From Fredinandcohnia onubensis (lineage in GTDB: Bacteria; Bacillota; Bacilli; Bacillales; Bacillaceae_L), in NCBI RefSeq assembly GCF_002734285.1, contig NZ_NSEA01000001.1, positions 1 to 64,000 on the forward strand: a DNA stretch of 64,000 nt. Direction: 5' to 3'. How positions within the stretch are numbered: the first letter of the stretch is position 1; every line of letters begins with the position of its first letter. This document shows, in pieces, positions 51,588 to 59,949 of this stretch. The notes under the pieces were generated by a model, which was given only the letters and a program-made list of their open reading frames with translations, made no database searches and was not told where the DNA came from. A program made the translations under genes and the position numbers.

Positions 51588-52511
51588 TCAAAAGCTTATT
51601 TCTCCAGCTAATATGGAATCAATAAGTTTAGAGTGATGTGGTTCTTTTTCAAGATAAAGGCAAACCCGAGCTAATGCTATGGGTAGATACTCTTTTTCTT
51701 TTGTTTCTAATGGTCCATAACCTTTTAGAAAATGTCTGGAGAGTTTTTCTATTTCTTCAATAGGGCCCAATTTATAGATATAATAGAGCGCAGTAGCAAC
51801 ATCATGGATTCTTTCCCCGCGCTGAATTTTATCTAAGTCTATTACACCGATGATTTCACCATTTTTTGTATATAGCTGATTCCAAAAGTGCCAATCACAA
51901 TGGATAATGGAATGTGGTAATTCCTTCAGATTTCTGGCGTTTAACCGTTTTAACACTGCATCAAATTTTTTAGTAATCATGGCTTTTTGCTCTAGAGTCA
52001 TAATATTAGTGATATCCGTTATTCTTCTTAATAGAGATTCTAATGAAGGGTAAGTAGAGTAGCTGGACGGAGGCCCATCATTATTGTTTTGTAATGTATC
52101 ATGAAATTTTCTTAAAATGGTACCGCTATGAAAAATCTGTTCTTTCATAAATTTAAAGGGGAATGAATTGATAAATGGAGTAACTTGTACAATCCGTTGC
52201 TTGATTTGGCTGTAGCATTGGCCAGTTGTTTTATTTATGATAGGTGCAGGAACTTTAATACCAGCATTATTTAAACTATAAATTGTGTCTTGAATAAAGT
52301 TTATCCGCTTATCCGTAAATGGGTTATAAAATTGTTTTATTACATAACTCCCCTTGGTTGTAGTAATTTTTCTTGTTAAGTTCCAAGTTGAGCTAAGCAT
52401 CGCAGGAGCATTTACTAACTTACCAATATCATGATCCTGACAAAGCTGCTTTAAATCACTTACAGTTATATCTTCAAATAGAATCTTATCTTTCTTGTTG
52501 CTACCTGACAT
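51588..52511 (-). CDS. Phosphotransferase-fold (APH/CotS-like) protein
   Basis: 307 residues from ATG 52511 with AGGAG eight bases upstream. A small-molecule kinase fold: an N-lobe (YVIKQFYNPFTDK holds the ATP-binding Lys), the catalytic loop HCDWHFWNQLY and the metal-binding IGVIDLDKIQRGERIHDVA. The best family match is the APH/choline kinase superfamily, which includes spore coat CotS-type proteins; the substrate cannot be given and resistance should not be assumed. It lies alone on the minus strand between the two 17-bp repeats. Confidence 0.8.
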   Translation of the reverse strand: MSGSNKKDKILFEDITVSDLKQLCQDHDIGKLVNAPAMLSSTWNLTRKITTTKGSYVIKQFYNPFTDKRINFIQDTIYSLNNAGIKVPAPIINKTTGQCYSQIKQRIVQVTPFINSFPFKFMKEQIFHSGTILRKFHDTLQNNNDGPPSSYSTYPSLESLLRRITDITNIMTLEQKAMITKKFDAVLKRLNARNLKELPHSIIHCDWHFWNQLYTKNGEIIGVIDLDKIQRGERIHDVATALYYIYKLGPIEEIEKLSRHFLKGYGPLETKEKEYLPIALARVCLYLEKEPHHSKLIDSILAGEISF

Positions 52512-52578
52512 CCTCATATCTCCTCACTTTTTTTGGCGAATAATAATGACCTGGTAACCAATCTAAAAATAAAATCAT
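52501..52578 (-). CDS. 25-residue peptide coupled to the kinase gene
   Basis: ATG 52578 lies nine bases after AAGGAGG, one of the best ribosome sites in the window. The peptide starts MILFLDWLPGHYYSPKK and ends VRRYEDVR. Its TAG overlaps the kinase start by 11 bases, a layout for translational coupling. It is aromatic-rich at the N-terminus and basic at the C-terminus. Not recognised; could be a leader peptide or a small structural protein. Confidence 0.65.
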   Translation of the reverse strand: MILFLDWLPGHYYSPKKVRRYEDVR

Positions 52579-52888
52579 AAGAAAGAACCTCCTTGTTTTG
52601 GATTCAGTACATTACCATTAAATATAATATTTATCTAAACGTGTAATAGTAACGGTTTTTGAACTATTAATAAATGAATATAATAATTATTTAATGCATT
52701 CCGCTTCAACTCTAAATAAACCATTATGACTATAGAAAACCTAAACCAGTTTAACCCTAAATCTGAAATGTAAAGGATAAAATTCAAGAGATAAACCCTC
52801 ATTTAGATGCAGAAGGGAGAACCGTATCATAAGTAGTCGTAAAGTTAGAGAGTTCCCTCAATTTACCACTAAAACTTTTATCATAAAG
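52579..52888. other. Gap between the kinase cassette and the PAS gene
   Basis: AT-rich, no gene seen. Contains the second 17-bp repeat (52819-52835) and another TATCATAA at 52879-52886. The kinase promoter is expected here on the minus strand but no clear -35/-10 pair was found. Confidence 0.5.
52819..52835 (+). repeat. Second copy of the rlmH-end repeat (putative distal att site)
   Basis: GAACCGTATCATAAGTA, identical over 17 bases to 51378-51394, with no similarity in the flanking DNA. Spacing between copies is 1,441 bp. Confidence 0.7.
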
Positions 52889-52924
52889 AAAACACATTGA
52901 ATGGGGGTATTCAATGTGTTTTTT
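52889..52924. terminator. Terminator of the PAS gene
   Basis: Perfect 12-bp stem AACACATTGAAT/ATTCAATGTGTT (52891-52902, 52909-52920) with T-rich tails on both strands; serves the leftward PAS gene. Confidence 0.85.
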
Positions 52925-52942
52925 AGTAGCTTCTGAAATTTT

Positions 52943-53422
52943 TTATTTAGGCTTAACAGCTATAAATTCATCAATCGTTTCAGGGGTGTGCTTACCATCT
53001 TTTCCTTGGAAAAGGTCGATATTAACGGTTACATCCATACATCCAAGATACATTCCGTTTTCATCACGTACTGCCATGAACTTTTGGTAAACTTGGCCGG
53101 TTTCTTCACCAGATCGTTTTGGAAACCAAAATTCCCATTCGTCACGTGCTCCTGAACGGAAATCATTCAGCAACTTTTCAACGTGATGGGCCATTCTTGG
53201 ATGTAGTTCAAGTACATGACGACCAATTGCTTCTTTACGACGGCCATGGACACGGTTGGGATTATTTGAATACCAGCGGAAAATATCGTTAGCATCGCAA
53301 AAACCCATTTCAAATGGTAACAGATTAATAATTGAATCCAAGGTGCTTGCTTTAATTGCACCAGTTTCAAAATTAATGACAGCTTCAGGACTAATTAATT
53401 CAGCCAATTTTTCAGCAGACAT
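52943..53422 (-). CDS. PAS domain protein, probably Fnr-controlled
   Basis: 159 residues containing one PAS fold of the type seen at the C-terminus of DUF438 proteins: PFEMGFCDANDIFRWYSNN, GRHVLELHPRMAHHVEKLL, and FMAVRDENGMYLGCMDVT. No output domain is present, so it may sense a ligand or redox state for a partner. AGGAGG precedes the ATG. The promoter has an Fnr-type operator at -41.5, pointing to induction without oxygen. Confidence 0.82.
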   Translation of the reverse strand: MSAEKLAELISPEAVINFETGAIKASTLDSIINLLPFEMGFCDANDIFRWYSNNPNRVHGRRKEAIGRHVLELHPRMAHHVEKLLNDFRSGARDEWEFWFPKRSGEETGQVYQKFMAVRDENGMYLGCMDVTVNIDLFQGKDGKHTPETIDEFIAVKPK

Positions 53423-53922
53423 TTAAAAACCTCCTATATATAATCTCCGTTTATGAGAAGAATAAAATAGTATAAAAGTTAGTGAGAAAAAATCGGCCAT
53501 TTCTGGGTGGCTGATTATTATCTAATTTCATTAATAATGATAGCATTAAAAATGAGAACGAATTGTGATTTATCTCACAAGATTGTTATTGATGATTATT
53601 TGCATTTGAGGGACTGACCATTTTCATTAAGAAAAGGATTTGGCCAAGGAAAACAACTACCTTGACGTTGATCATTTTTTTAAATCGTTAGTGAAAGTTG
53701 GATGTGTCAGGATAAAGGGAAGAAATGAGGACTTTCCATAATACTCAAGGAGAGCACAACTGTATGTATAGTGAGGTCAGAAATATGTTGCTCCCTACGT
53801 ATATCTCCCTTAGTACATCTTTCTTGGAAAGAGCACTAGGGGGTTCATTTAATATGAGAATGTCCATTTAGTAAAAGGATTAATCTACTGATCATTCTAC
53901 TTAAACTGGACATTCCATAGTT
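53423..53922. other. 500-bp gap between the PAS gene and rluF
   Basis: Holds the Fnr-type promoter (53537-53579), an inverted repeat GAATGTCCA (53858-53866) / TGGACATTC (53907-53915), and otherwise no supported gene. The inverted repeat could act as an rluF 3' hairpin but lacks a T run. Confidence 0.5.
53537..53579 (-). promoter_or_regulatory. Fnr-type operator and promoter of the PAS gene
   Basis: TGTGATTTATCTCACA (53564-53579) is a perfect TGTGA-N6-TCACA box. On the minus strand a -10 hexamer TATCAT lies at 53537-53542, which puts the box centre at about -41.5, the class II activation position for Bacillus Fnr. Confidence 0.7.
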
Positions 53923-54630
53923 TTACCATTCTTTTGGCTCATAGTTTAATTCTCTAAATAACTGAGTTCGTTCTTTCTTAGATAAATCTCGCCATTGTCC
54001 AGGAGGAAGGTTACCTAAGTGAATATTCATGATTCGGGTTCTTTGCAATCGGTAAACATCGTATCCTAATTCCGCGCACATGCGCCGTATTTGACGGTTT
54101 AGCCCCTGTGTTAAAATAATCTGAAAATCAAACTTTGATAATTGAACAACTTCACAAGGAAGTGTTTTTGTATCCAATATTTTGACACCCTCAGACATCT
54201 TCTTCAAGAATTCAGGAGTAATTGGCTTGTCTACTGAAACGATATATTCCTTTTCATGTTTATTTTCAGAACGCAGAATTTCGTTAACAATGTCGCCATC
54301 GTTCGTAAGAAGTATTAAGCCCTCTGAATCTTTATCCAACCGTCCAATGTTAAATATTCTTAATGGATGGTTGACTAAATCAACGATATTACCCTTAACT
54401 CCCTTTTCTGTTGTGCTAGTAATGCCTACAGGTTTATTTAAGGCGATATAGACATTATTCCTTGCTACTCGAATGGGGTTTCCATCCACTCGAACGTCAT
54501 CCCCAGGCTCAACCTGGCTACCTATAGTTGCACGCTTACCATTAATGGTAACTCTCCCATCGGTAATTAATTTATCAGCACCTCTTCTAGACGCTTTTCC
54601 AGATTCACTTATATATTTATTAATACGCAT
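53923..54630 (-). CDS. rluF: 23S rRNA pseudouridine synthase RluF-type
   Basis: 235 residues: N-terminal S4 domain ([20 protein letters not shown]) and an RsuA-family catalytic domain with the active Asp in [17 protein letters not shown] and the [17 protein letters not shown] block. RluF modifies U2604 of 23S rRNA (E. coli numbering); specificity is inferred from similarity. The ribosome site is weak (AAGGTTG). Confidence 0.88.
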   Translation of the reverse strand: MRINKYISESGKASRRGADKLITDGRVTINGKRATIGSQVEPGDDVRVDGNPIRVARNNVYIALNKPVGITSTTEKGVKGNIVDLVNHPLRIFNIGRLDKDSEGLILLTNDGDIVNEILRSENKHEKEYIVSVDKPITPEFLKKMSEGVKILDTKTLPCEVVQLSKFDFQIILTQGLNRQIRRMCAELGYDVYRLQRTRIMNIHLGNLPPGQWRDLSKKERTQLFRELNYEPKEW

Positions 54631-54836
54631 GTTAACACAACCTTATCAGAGGATTGTTTTATTAGATACTAACTATACTTTATTTTAAGGGTGAATGACA
54701 AACTCTTATTTGGGTCTAAAGTAATTGTTTTAAAATACTTTATTTTTTGAAAAATCAGTATTTACACATCTCTTTTTAATCAATAAAATAAAATAGATTG
54801 AGGGCCATTAATTGATTATAGAATGGGAGATGTCGG

Positions 54837-55925
54837 ATGAAGAAATTCTTTAAAATTATTTTAATTAGCTTGATTTCGATTTTATTTATTGCAACTGTAC
54901 TGCTTTTATTACTAGGACGTGATAGTCATAAGGACCTAAGTGGAACTCTGCCTGAACAGTTAGACCAATATCTTTTAAAACAAGATTTCCAGGGAGTTGT
55001 TTTAGTTTCAAAAGAAAATGAGGAAGTATTCAAAAAGGGATACGGAATGGCAGCGCCAGATATTCCTAATACCCCAAGTACTCACTATCAAATTGCATCT
55101 TTATCTAAAACGTTTACCGCTATTGCAATTATGCAATTAGTTGAGAAGCAATTGTTATTAATTGATGAACCAATTCGTACATATTTCCCAGAATACCCTA
55201 AAGCAGATCTAATCACAGTTGGTCAACTGCTTAGTCATAGTTCAGGAATTCCAGATTACCTTAGACCAGAGTTTGAATTTGACTATAGTAAAGAATGGAA
55301 ACCAGAGGACATTGTAAAAGTTACAGAAGATGCTGAGTTACTATTTCCCCCAGGAGAAAGTTTTCATTATAGTAATACAGGTTATGTGATGTTAGGGATG
55401 ATTATTGAGAAGGTCAGCGGATTAACCTATGCAGATTATATTGAAGAGCATATCTTTAAACCAAGTGGAATGGTGAATTCCATGTTTTCTTTAAAAGAAG
55501 GCATCCCAGCAGCAGTGGGGCATGTTGAGGGTGAAGAAGGACCATTAATGAATAACACAGCTGCATTTGCGGCGGGCGATATTATCTCAACAGTTGAGGA
55601 CCTAGCTCTTTTTGATCAGGCTATCCGAAATCACGTGCTTATTTCTGCTGAATCAGATGATTTGATGGGAACTACTCAATCTAAGAAGTTTCCATATCAA
55701 TATGGTTACGGCTGGTATACTCAGAATGTAATGGGCCTTGATGCTGTAGGACACTCTGGTGGATATCCAAGTGGTTTCCGTCACTACGTTACCCGTTTAA
55801 TAGACGAGGGGATTACGGTTATTGTGTTAAGCAATGAAATGACCATTAATTCAAAAACAATTAATCGGAACCTTACTTCGATTATGTTGCAGGAACCAAT
55901 TTGGATATGGGAAAAAATATTTTAA
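54837..55925 (+). CDS. Serine beta-lactamase-family hydrolase
   Basis: 362 residues; N-terminal membrane anchor or signal (FKIILISLISILFIATVLLLL). Class C-like motifs are present: Ser88-Leu-Ser-Lys91, Tyr178-Ser-Asn180 and His306-Ser-Gly-Gly309. Such proteins include esterases, D-aminopeptidases and PBP4*-type enzymes; substrate unknown and true beta-lactamase activity is not implied. GGGAG precedes the ATG. Confidence 0.9.
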   Translation: MKKFFKIILISLISILFIATVLLLLLGRDSHKDLSGTLPEQLDQYLLKQDFQGVVLVSKENEEVFKKGYGMAAPDIPNTPSTHYQIASLSKTFTAIAIMQLVEKQLLLIDEPIRTYFPEYPKADLITVGQLLSHSSGIPDYLRPEFEFDYSKEWKPEDIVKVTEDAELLFPPGESFHYSNTGYVMLGMIIEKVSGLTYADYIEEHIFKPSGMVNSMFSLKEGIPAAVGHVEGEEGPLMNNTAAFAAGDIISTVEDLALFDQAIRNHVLISAESDDLMGTTQSKKFPYQYGYGWYTQNVMGLDAVGHSGGYPSGFRHYVTRLIDEGITVIVLSNEMTINSKTINRNLTSIMLQEPIWIWEKIF

Positions 55926-55947
55926 AGTAATCTACCTTTAAAACATA

Positions 55948-55982
55948 AAATTTGCCCCTTCTTACTGAGAAGGGGCATTCTC
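55948..55982. terminator. Bidirectional terminator, hydrolase / PhnB-like gene
   Basis: GCCCCTTCT-TACTG-AGAAGGGGC with AT-rich sides between convergent genes. Confidence 0.88.
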
Positions 55983-55987
55983 CTTCT

Positions 55988-56410
55988 TTACATGCCACCA
56001 TTACCATAGTTTAGTTGCCAGTGGATTCCGAATCTATCGGTTACTTGACCATAGAGCTTGCTCCAGAATGTTTCTTGGAGTTCCATGCCAACTGTCCCAC
56101 CATCTTTTAATTGTTCATACCAAGATTTCAAATCATCCATATTTTCACTAAGTAATGCAAGTGTAACGTTATTCCCTTCAACAAAGGGTTGTCCGGGGAA
56201 GTTATCTGAAAACATAACGTTGCTTCCAGCGATGTTGAGTCGTGTATGCATCACTAAGTTTTTTGCTTCTTCTGGTAATGGGTAGTCTGGACTTTGTGGT
56301 GTTTCACCAAATGTCATAATTTGTGGTGTTTCTGTTTTAAACACTTTCGTGTAAAACTCGACTGCTTCTCGACAATTGCCATTAAAAATAAGATAAACAT
56401 CTACCGCCAT
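55988..56410 (-). CDS. PhnB-like VOC family protein
   Basis: 140 residues of the glyoxalase/bleomycin-resistance/dioxygenase fold, PhnB-like subgroup: VYLIFNGNCREAVEFYTKVF, NIAGSNVMFSDNFPG and the C-terminal DRFGIHWQLNY. These proteins often lack known activity. GGAGAAG precedes the ATG. Single gene. Confidence 0.88.
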   Translation of the reverse strand: MAVDVYLIFNGNCREAVEFYTKVFKTETPQIMTFGETPQSPDYPLPEEAKNLVMHTRLNIAGSNVMFSDNFPGQPFVEGNNVTLALLSENMDDLKSWYEQLKDGGTVGMELQETFWSKLYGQVTDRFGIHWQLNYGNGGM

Positions 56411-56536
56411 TTTCTCACTTCTCCTTATGCTGATAATATATACAATTTCTAGTCTATCCGGTTAGTTCAAGAATAGCCAACCCTTAATAAAATCTTTACC
56501 AAAATTAAATTAAGAGTTTAGACAAATGAACAAAAT

Positions 56537-56848
56537 CTAATATAAAAACAGTTCTACTAAAAAGACGGAAAAACAGGCCAATAGGGCGACGTTCACTAGG
56601 CTTGCCCCTCTGTAGGCGAAGAGAATTGCTACAATAAAACCAATTAGGGCAGACCATGGTGATGCTGTGGCATCTAAAATAGCCGGAAAAATCATCACGG
56701 CCAATGTTACAAAAGGGACATAGTATAAAAACGATCGGATAAAAATATTTTTAATTTCTTTTCTGATAATTGTAAGTGGCAGTACCCGAATGAGATATGT
56801 TACAGCTGCCATCACCAAGATATAAAAAATAACATTATCCATTCTCAT
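56537..56848 (-). CDS. azlD: Branched-chain amino acid export subunit AzlD
   Basis: 103 residues with four hydrophobic segments; AYRGASLVNVALLACFSVF and YLIRVLPLTIIRKEI are typical of AzlD. Forms an exporter with AzlC. Overlaps the azlC end by 14 bases. Confidence 0.88.
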   Translation of the reverse strand: MRMDNVIFYILVMAAVTYLIRVLPLTIIRKEIKNIFIRSFLYYVPFVTLAVMIFPAILDATASPWSALIGFIVAILFAYRGASLVNVALLACFSVFLVELFLY

Positions 56849-57548
56849 CCTCCTTTACCGGAAAGCAAAAAGCTGCGATACCTGCAATCAAAATTGTTAA
56901 GATAATAATTTTCAAACCAGAGGAGATAGACTCCAACAATGGCAACTTAGCAAATATCAGACTGAATACCATCGAAATGACAATTAACCCAGATAGGATT
57001 TTATTCCCTTTTGCAGCAGGGATAATGACAGCAAGTAACATTCCGAATAGGGCAATACTTAATGCACTAATCAATCTTGGTGGTAAAATGTTTCCAGAAA
57101 TAACTCCAAACAGTGTACCTAGTGCCCATCCTGGCACAGCAGCACTCATCACACCATAAGCATAATACGGACTTAACTTTCCAGGAACCGCAACGGAGAC
57201 TCCAAATACTTCATCCGTAATTCCATATGACATAATGAATCGGTGGAAAAGGGACATATTTGAATCAATCTTTTGGGATAAAGCAAAGGACATTAAAAAA
57301 TATCGGGAGTTGATAATTAATTGTGTGACAGCAATTTCGATGACTGTTGCGGCACTAGCAATAAGAGTAAGCCCCGCGAACTGTCCAGCCGATGTTAAAT
57401 TAGTCACGGACATCAATAATGCTTCAAATGGATTTAGCCCGGCTTGTTTGGCGAGAATGCCAAAGGTAAACGAAACCGCAAAGTAACCCATTGCAATGGG
57501 AAACCCGTTCTTTAGTCCACTTCTCCATTCGCCTATATTTGTTTTCAT
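56835..57548 (-). CDS. azlC: Branched-chain amino acid exporter AzlC
   Basis: 237 residues, about seven membrane segments; GFPIAMGYFAVSFTFGILAKQAG and SRYFLMSFALSQKI mark the family. With AzlD exports branched-chain amino acids and analogues such as azaleucine. GAGGAGAG precedes the ATG. A possible promoter TTCATT-17-TATAAT is at 57692-57720. No azlB repressor gene is adjacent. Confidence 0.9.
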   Translation of the reverse strand: MKTNIGEWRSGLKNGFPIAMGYFAVSFTFGILAKQAGLNPFEALLMSVTNLTSAGQFAGLTLIASAATVIEIAVTQLIINSRYFLMSFALSQKIDSNMSLFHRFIMSYGITDEVFGVSVAVPGKLSPYYAYGVMSAAVPGWALGTLFGVISGNILPPRLISALSIALFGMLLAVIIPAAKGNKILSGLIVISMVFSLIFAKLPLLESISSGLKIIILTILIAGIAAFCFPVKEDENG

Positions 57549-57787
57549 TTGTTCTTTTTCTCTCCTCCAATTCTACCGCGGAGAAAGATAATTTTAATTG
57601 AAACATGATTTTCTTCGTTTATCGTTTGTTTTTTTGATGTTTTCCGTTTAATTCGGTTATGCAACTATTTCTATTTTTCTATAATTTTCTTATTATAACA
57701 GTTATTTTAGAATAAATGAATCTAGTATTGTTGCTAAATCAATAGAGAAAAGAAACAGGTTATTGATATTATTTTAAGATATAAAAT
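57549..57787. other. Gap upstream of azlC
   Basis: AT-rich. Besides the candidate azlC promoter on the minus strand (57692-57720) nothing further is supported. Confidence 0.4.
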
Positions 57788-57814
57788 TAACCCCTTCTAT
57801 CCGAGAAGGGGCCT
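57788..57814 (-). terminator. Terminator of the formate/nitrite-type channel gene
   Basis: GCCCCTTCTCGG.../...AGAAGGGGTT hairpin read on the minus strand. Its stem is nearly the same as that of 55948-55982. Confidence 0.7.
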
Positions 57815-57857
57815 TCCTTATGTCTTTCAATGAATTTCCAATAGGGATGTAGAATTG

Positions 57858-58718
57858 CTACATTTCTTTACCTTTTAGGGCAGGAGGGTAATTAACGACT
57901 ACGTTTTCGGGCTTTGTTACTTTCTTCTTATTTACTAAGTGAAGTGCTAGGGCTGTAAAGACAAATCCTCCAATAAAGTTACCAATTGTAACGGGAATTT
58001 GGTTCCATACCCACCAATCACCTAGTGTAATATCAGCACCCATGAGAATCGCTGTTGGAATAACAAACATATTTACAACAGCATGCTCAAAACCTTGGGC
58101 GAAAAATAAAAAGACCGGTAACCACATGGCAGCAATTTTTCCAATGGTTGAACTAGAAACGAATGCCATAAAGGCTCCTAATGTTACCATCCAATTGCAT
58201 AAGATGGCTTTTGTTATAACAACGATAAAACCATCTCCACCAATGCTTTTATATGTAAGGGTCTTTCCCTCTGCGACAGCTATCATCTTATCAATCATGG
58301 CTCCTTGAGTGATATGCCCGAGTTTTGTAGTAACTATATAAAATAAAACGCCATATAATAGACTTCCTAATAGATTTCCGAGAAAAGCCCAGAAAAAGTT
58401 ATAGATGACATTTTTGCTTGCGGTAAGATCTCTAATTCTAGCAAGCGTGAGCATCGCGAAATTACCTGTCACAAGCTCAAGACTTAATAATAATACGAGT
58501 ACAAATCCAACTGGAAAGACAAAAGCTCCAACAATACTTAGGTTCGTTTCGATTGTGGCAGTAAAGGCGAGTGTTGTTGCAAAGCCGAGAAAGGCTCCTG
58601 AAAGTATCCCTTTAATCAAAATGTCACTTATTTTTAGGGTGGATTTATAGGCACCTGCATGTGCAACATCCTCTATTAACTGAGTTGGTTTAACATAATC
58701 CAAGGTCATTGCCTCCAT
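57858..58718 (-). CDS. Formate/nitrite transporter family channel
   Basis: 286 residues with six membrane segments of the FNT fold (SGAFLGFATTLAFTATIET, LELVTGNFAMLTLA, FFAQGFEHAVVNMFVIPTAI, GNFIGGFVFTAL). FNT channels pass formate, nitrite or related monovalent anions; the substrate is not settled here. Start uncertain: ATG 58718 has a weak ribosome site, while GGAGG is eight bases before TTG 58703. Useful under oxygen limitation, in keeping with the nearby Fnr-type site, though no Fnr box was seen here. Confidence 0.88.
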   Translation of the reverse strand: MEAMTLDYVKPTQLIEDVAHAGAYKSTLKISDILIKGILSGAFLGFATTLAFTATIETNLSIVGAFVFPVGFVLVLLLSLELVTGNFAMLTLARIRDLTASKNVIYNFFWAFLGNLLGSLLYGVLFYIVTTKLGHITQGAMIDKMIAVAEGKTLTYKSIGGDGFIVVITKAILCNWMVTLGAFMAFVSSSTIGKIAAMWLPVFLFFAQGFEHAVVNMFVIPTAILMGADITLGDWWVWNQIPVTIGNFIGGFVFTALALHLVNKKKVTKPENVVVNYPPALKGKEM

Positions 58719-58882
58719 TTACTTTTGTATGTAGCTCTTTTATTGTACTGAGTAGGATTTTAGCAACGCAATGATTATTTACAAAAACTTACATTTAACT
58801 ATATGCATGCTAAATATGGTAAACACGGAGGGAATATTGTATATGCTGGAGGTTAGTGAAAAAGTGAGCATGTATAATAAGA

Positions 58883-58924
58883 AAGGCCCTGCAAAACATA
58901 AATTTATATGTTTTGCAGGGCCTT
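58883..58924. terminator. 18-bp perfect hairpin beyond the LysM-3D gene
   Basis: Arms 58883-58900 and 58907-58924 (AAGGCCCTGCAAAACATA and its exact complement) around AATTTA. On the minus strand it is followed by TTTCTTATT, so it may end the LysM-3D transcript. Confidence 0.75.
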
Positions 58925-58955
58925 GTGTGATAAAACTGAGATTCATAGATTTTTA

Positions 58956-59834
58956 TCAGTCTAAAATCGTTACCTTTACTTGTTGGACACCATAATTAAT
59001 TGCATCTTGTTTGGAAGGAATAAAGATATCAATCTTGTTTCCTTTAATCGCTCCACCAGTGTCTCCGGCAATTGCTTCGCCATAGCCTTCTACATGAACT
59101 TTGCTACCAAGTGGAATGACAGATGGGTCAACTGAAATCACCTTTGCATCTGGATTTTCCAATAGGTTAATACCAGTAGATGTAATACCTGAGCATCCTT
59201 CACATGTAGCGGTGTAAGCTGTAGCTGTTACGGTTATTTCCTTCTGACTTGTACTACTACTCGTTGATGCTGCTTGTTTTGTTGCTGAGCTTTCTTTTGG
59301 TTTTTCAGGAGCGGGTGCTACAGGTGCACTTTCTTTTGGCTTTTCTGTAGTCGCTGCAGGTGAAACAGGAGTGCTCTTATTTGTGTCTTTATCAGATGTA
59401 ACTATGCTTGTAGTTTCTTTTGTTGTTTCTTCAACTGACTGTACCGGTTTATCTGCAACAGCTGTTGCAACTGTTCTTGCACCTTCAAAGAGTACTAGAT
59501 TTAACCCAGGATGGATAAGATCACTATGTAATTGGTTCCATTCTTTTATTTGCGAAACTTTTACCTGATGATCAATGGCGATGTCCCATAAAGTGTCGCC
59601 TTTCTTAACCGTATATTGTTTTTCTGGTGCAATAAATAGTTCATCGCCAGGGTGAATAAGGTCTGTCGAAAGGTTATTCAACATTTTAGTATTTTTAACT
59701 GATGTATTTTGTGCACGTGATAGATCCCAAAGGGTATCTCCTTTTTGTACTGTAATCATTGAAGCTTGTACATTAGCACTTACTGTTACTGAGAGTACAG
59801 TACCTGTTAAGATTGCTACCATTTTTTTAAGCAT
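58956..59834 (-). CDS. Secreted LysM-3D domain wall protein (YocH-like)
   Basis: 292 residues from ATG 59834 with GGAGGG upstream. Signal peptide, two LysM domains (TVQKGDTLWDLSRAQNTS and TVKKGDTLWDIAIDHQVK), a Ser/Thr/Pro/Lys-rich linker, and a C-terminal 3D domain (TATAYTATCEGCSG ... GDTGGAIKGNKIDIF) with the conserved aspartates. Such proteins cleave peptidoglycan as lytic transglycosylase-like enzymes; B. subtilis YocH is a WalR target. No clear WalR site was found. Confidence 0.9.
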   Translation of the reverse strand: MLKKMVAILTGTVLSVTVSANVQASMITVQKGDTLWDLSRAQNTSVKNTKMLNNLSTDLIHPGDELFIAPEKQYTVKKGDTLWDIAIDHQVKVSQIKEWNQLHSDLIHPGLNLVLFEGARTVATAVADKPVQSVEETTKETTSIVTSDKDTNKSTPVSPAATTEKPKESAPVAPAPEKPKESSATKQAASTSSSTSQKEITVTATAYTATCEGCSGITSTGINLLENPDAKVISVDPSVIPLGSKVHVEGYGEAIAGDTGGAIKGNKIDIFIPSKQDAINYGVQQVKVTILD

Positions 59835-59933
59835 TTTTTTACCCTCCATATTCTTTAGTTGCTAATTTTCAATAATCGTATCATAGATATTCTGTAGAAA
59901 AAGAACAGGGAGGTGTTAATTTGGTTTCATCTG

Positions 59934-59949
59934 TGGCAATTATATTGCA
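59934..59949 (+). promoter_or_regulatory. Candidate sigma-54 (SigL) -24/-12 promoter
   Basis: TGGCAATTATATTGCA fits TGGCA-N6-TTGCW with GG and GC exactly 10 bases apart. A PrpR-type regulator gene lies downstream in the same group. The distance to gntP (700 bp) is a weakness, and the opposite strand reads TATAAT here. Confidence 0.4.

Noticed and set aside
51588-52511. Aminoglycoside resistance as the function of the kinase-fold protein
   Set aside because: Only general APH-superfamily motifs are visible; spore-coat and metabolic kinases share them.
53764-53871. 35-codon frame with AAGGAG upstream
   Set aside because: Ribosome-site spacing of 11, no recognisable protein and no promoter; composition like non-coding DNA.
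58771-58995. 74-codon frame across the 18-bp hairpin
   Set aside because: It runs through a perfect terminator hairpin and into the LysM-3D gene on the other strand.
59874-59889. AATCGTATCATAGATA, similar to the rlmH-end repeat (13 of 16 bases)
   Set aside because: It would suggest a larger 8.5-kb cassette, but the match is imperfect exactly in the TATCATAA core and is AT-rich, so chance is more likely.
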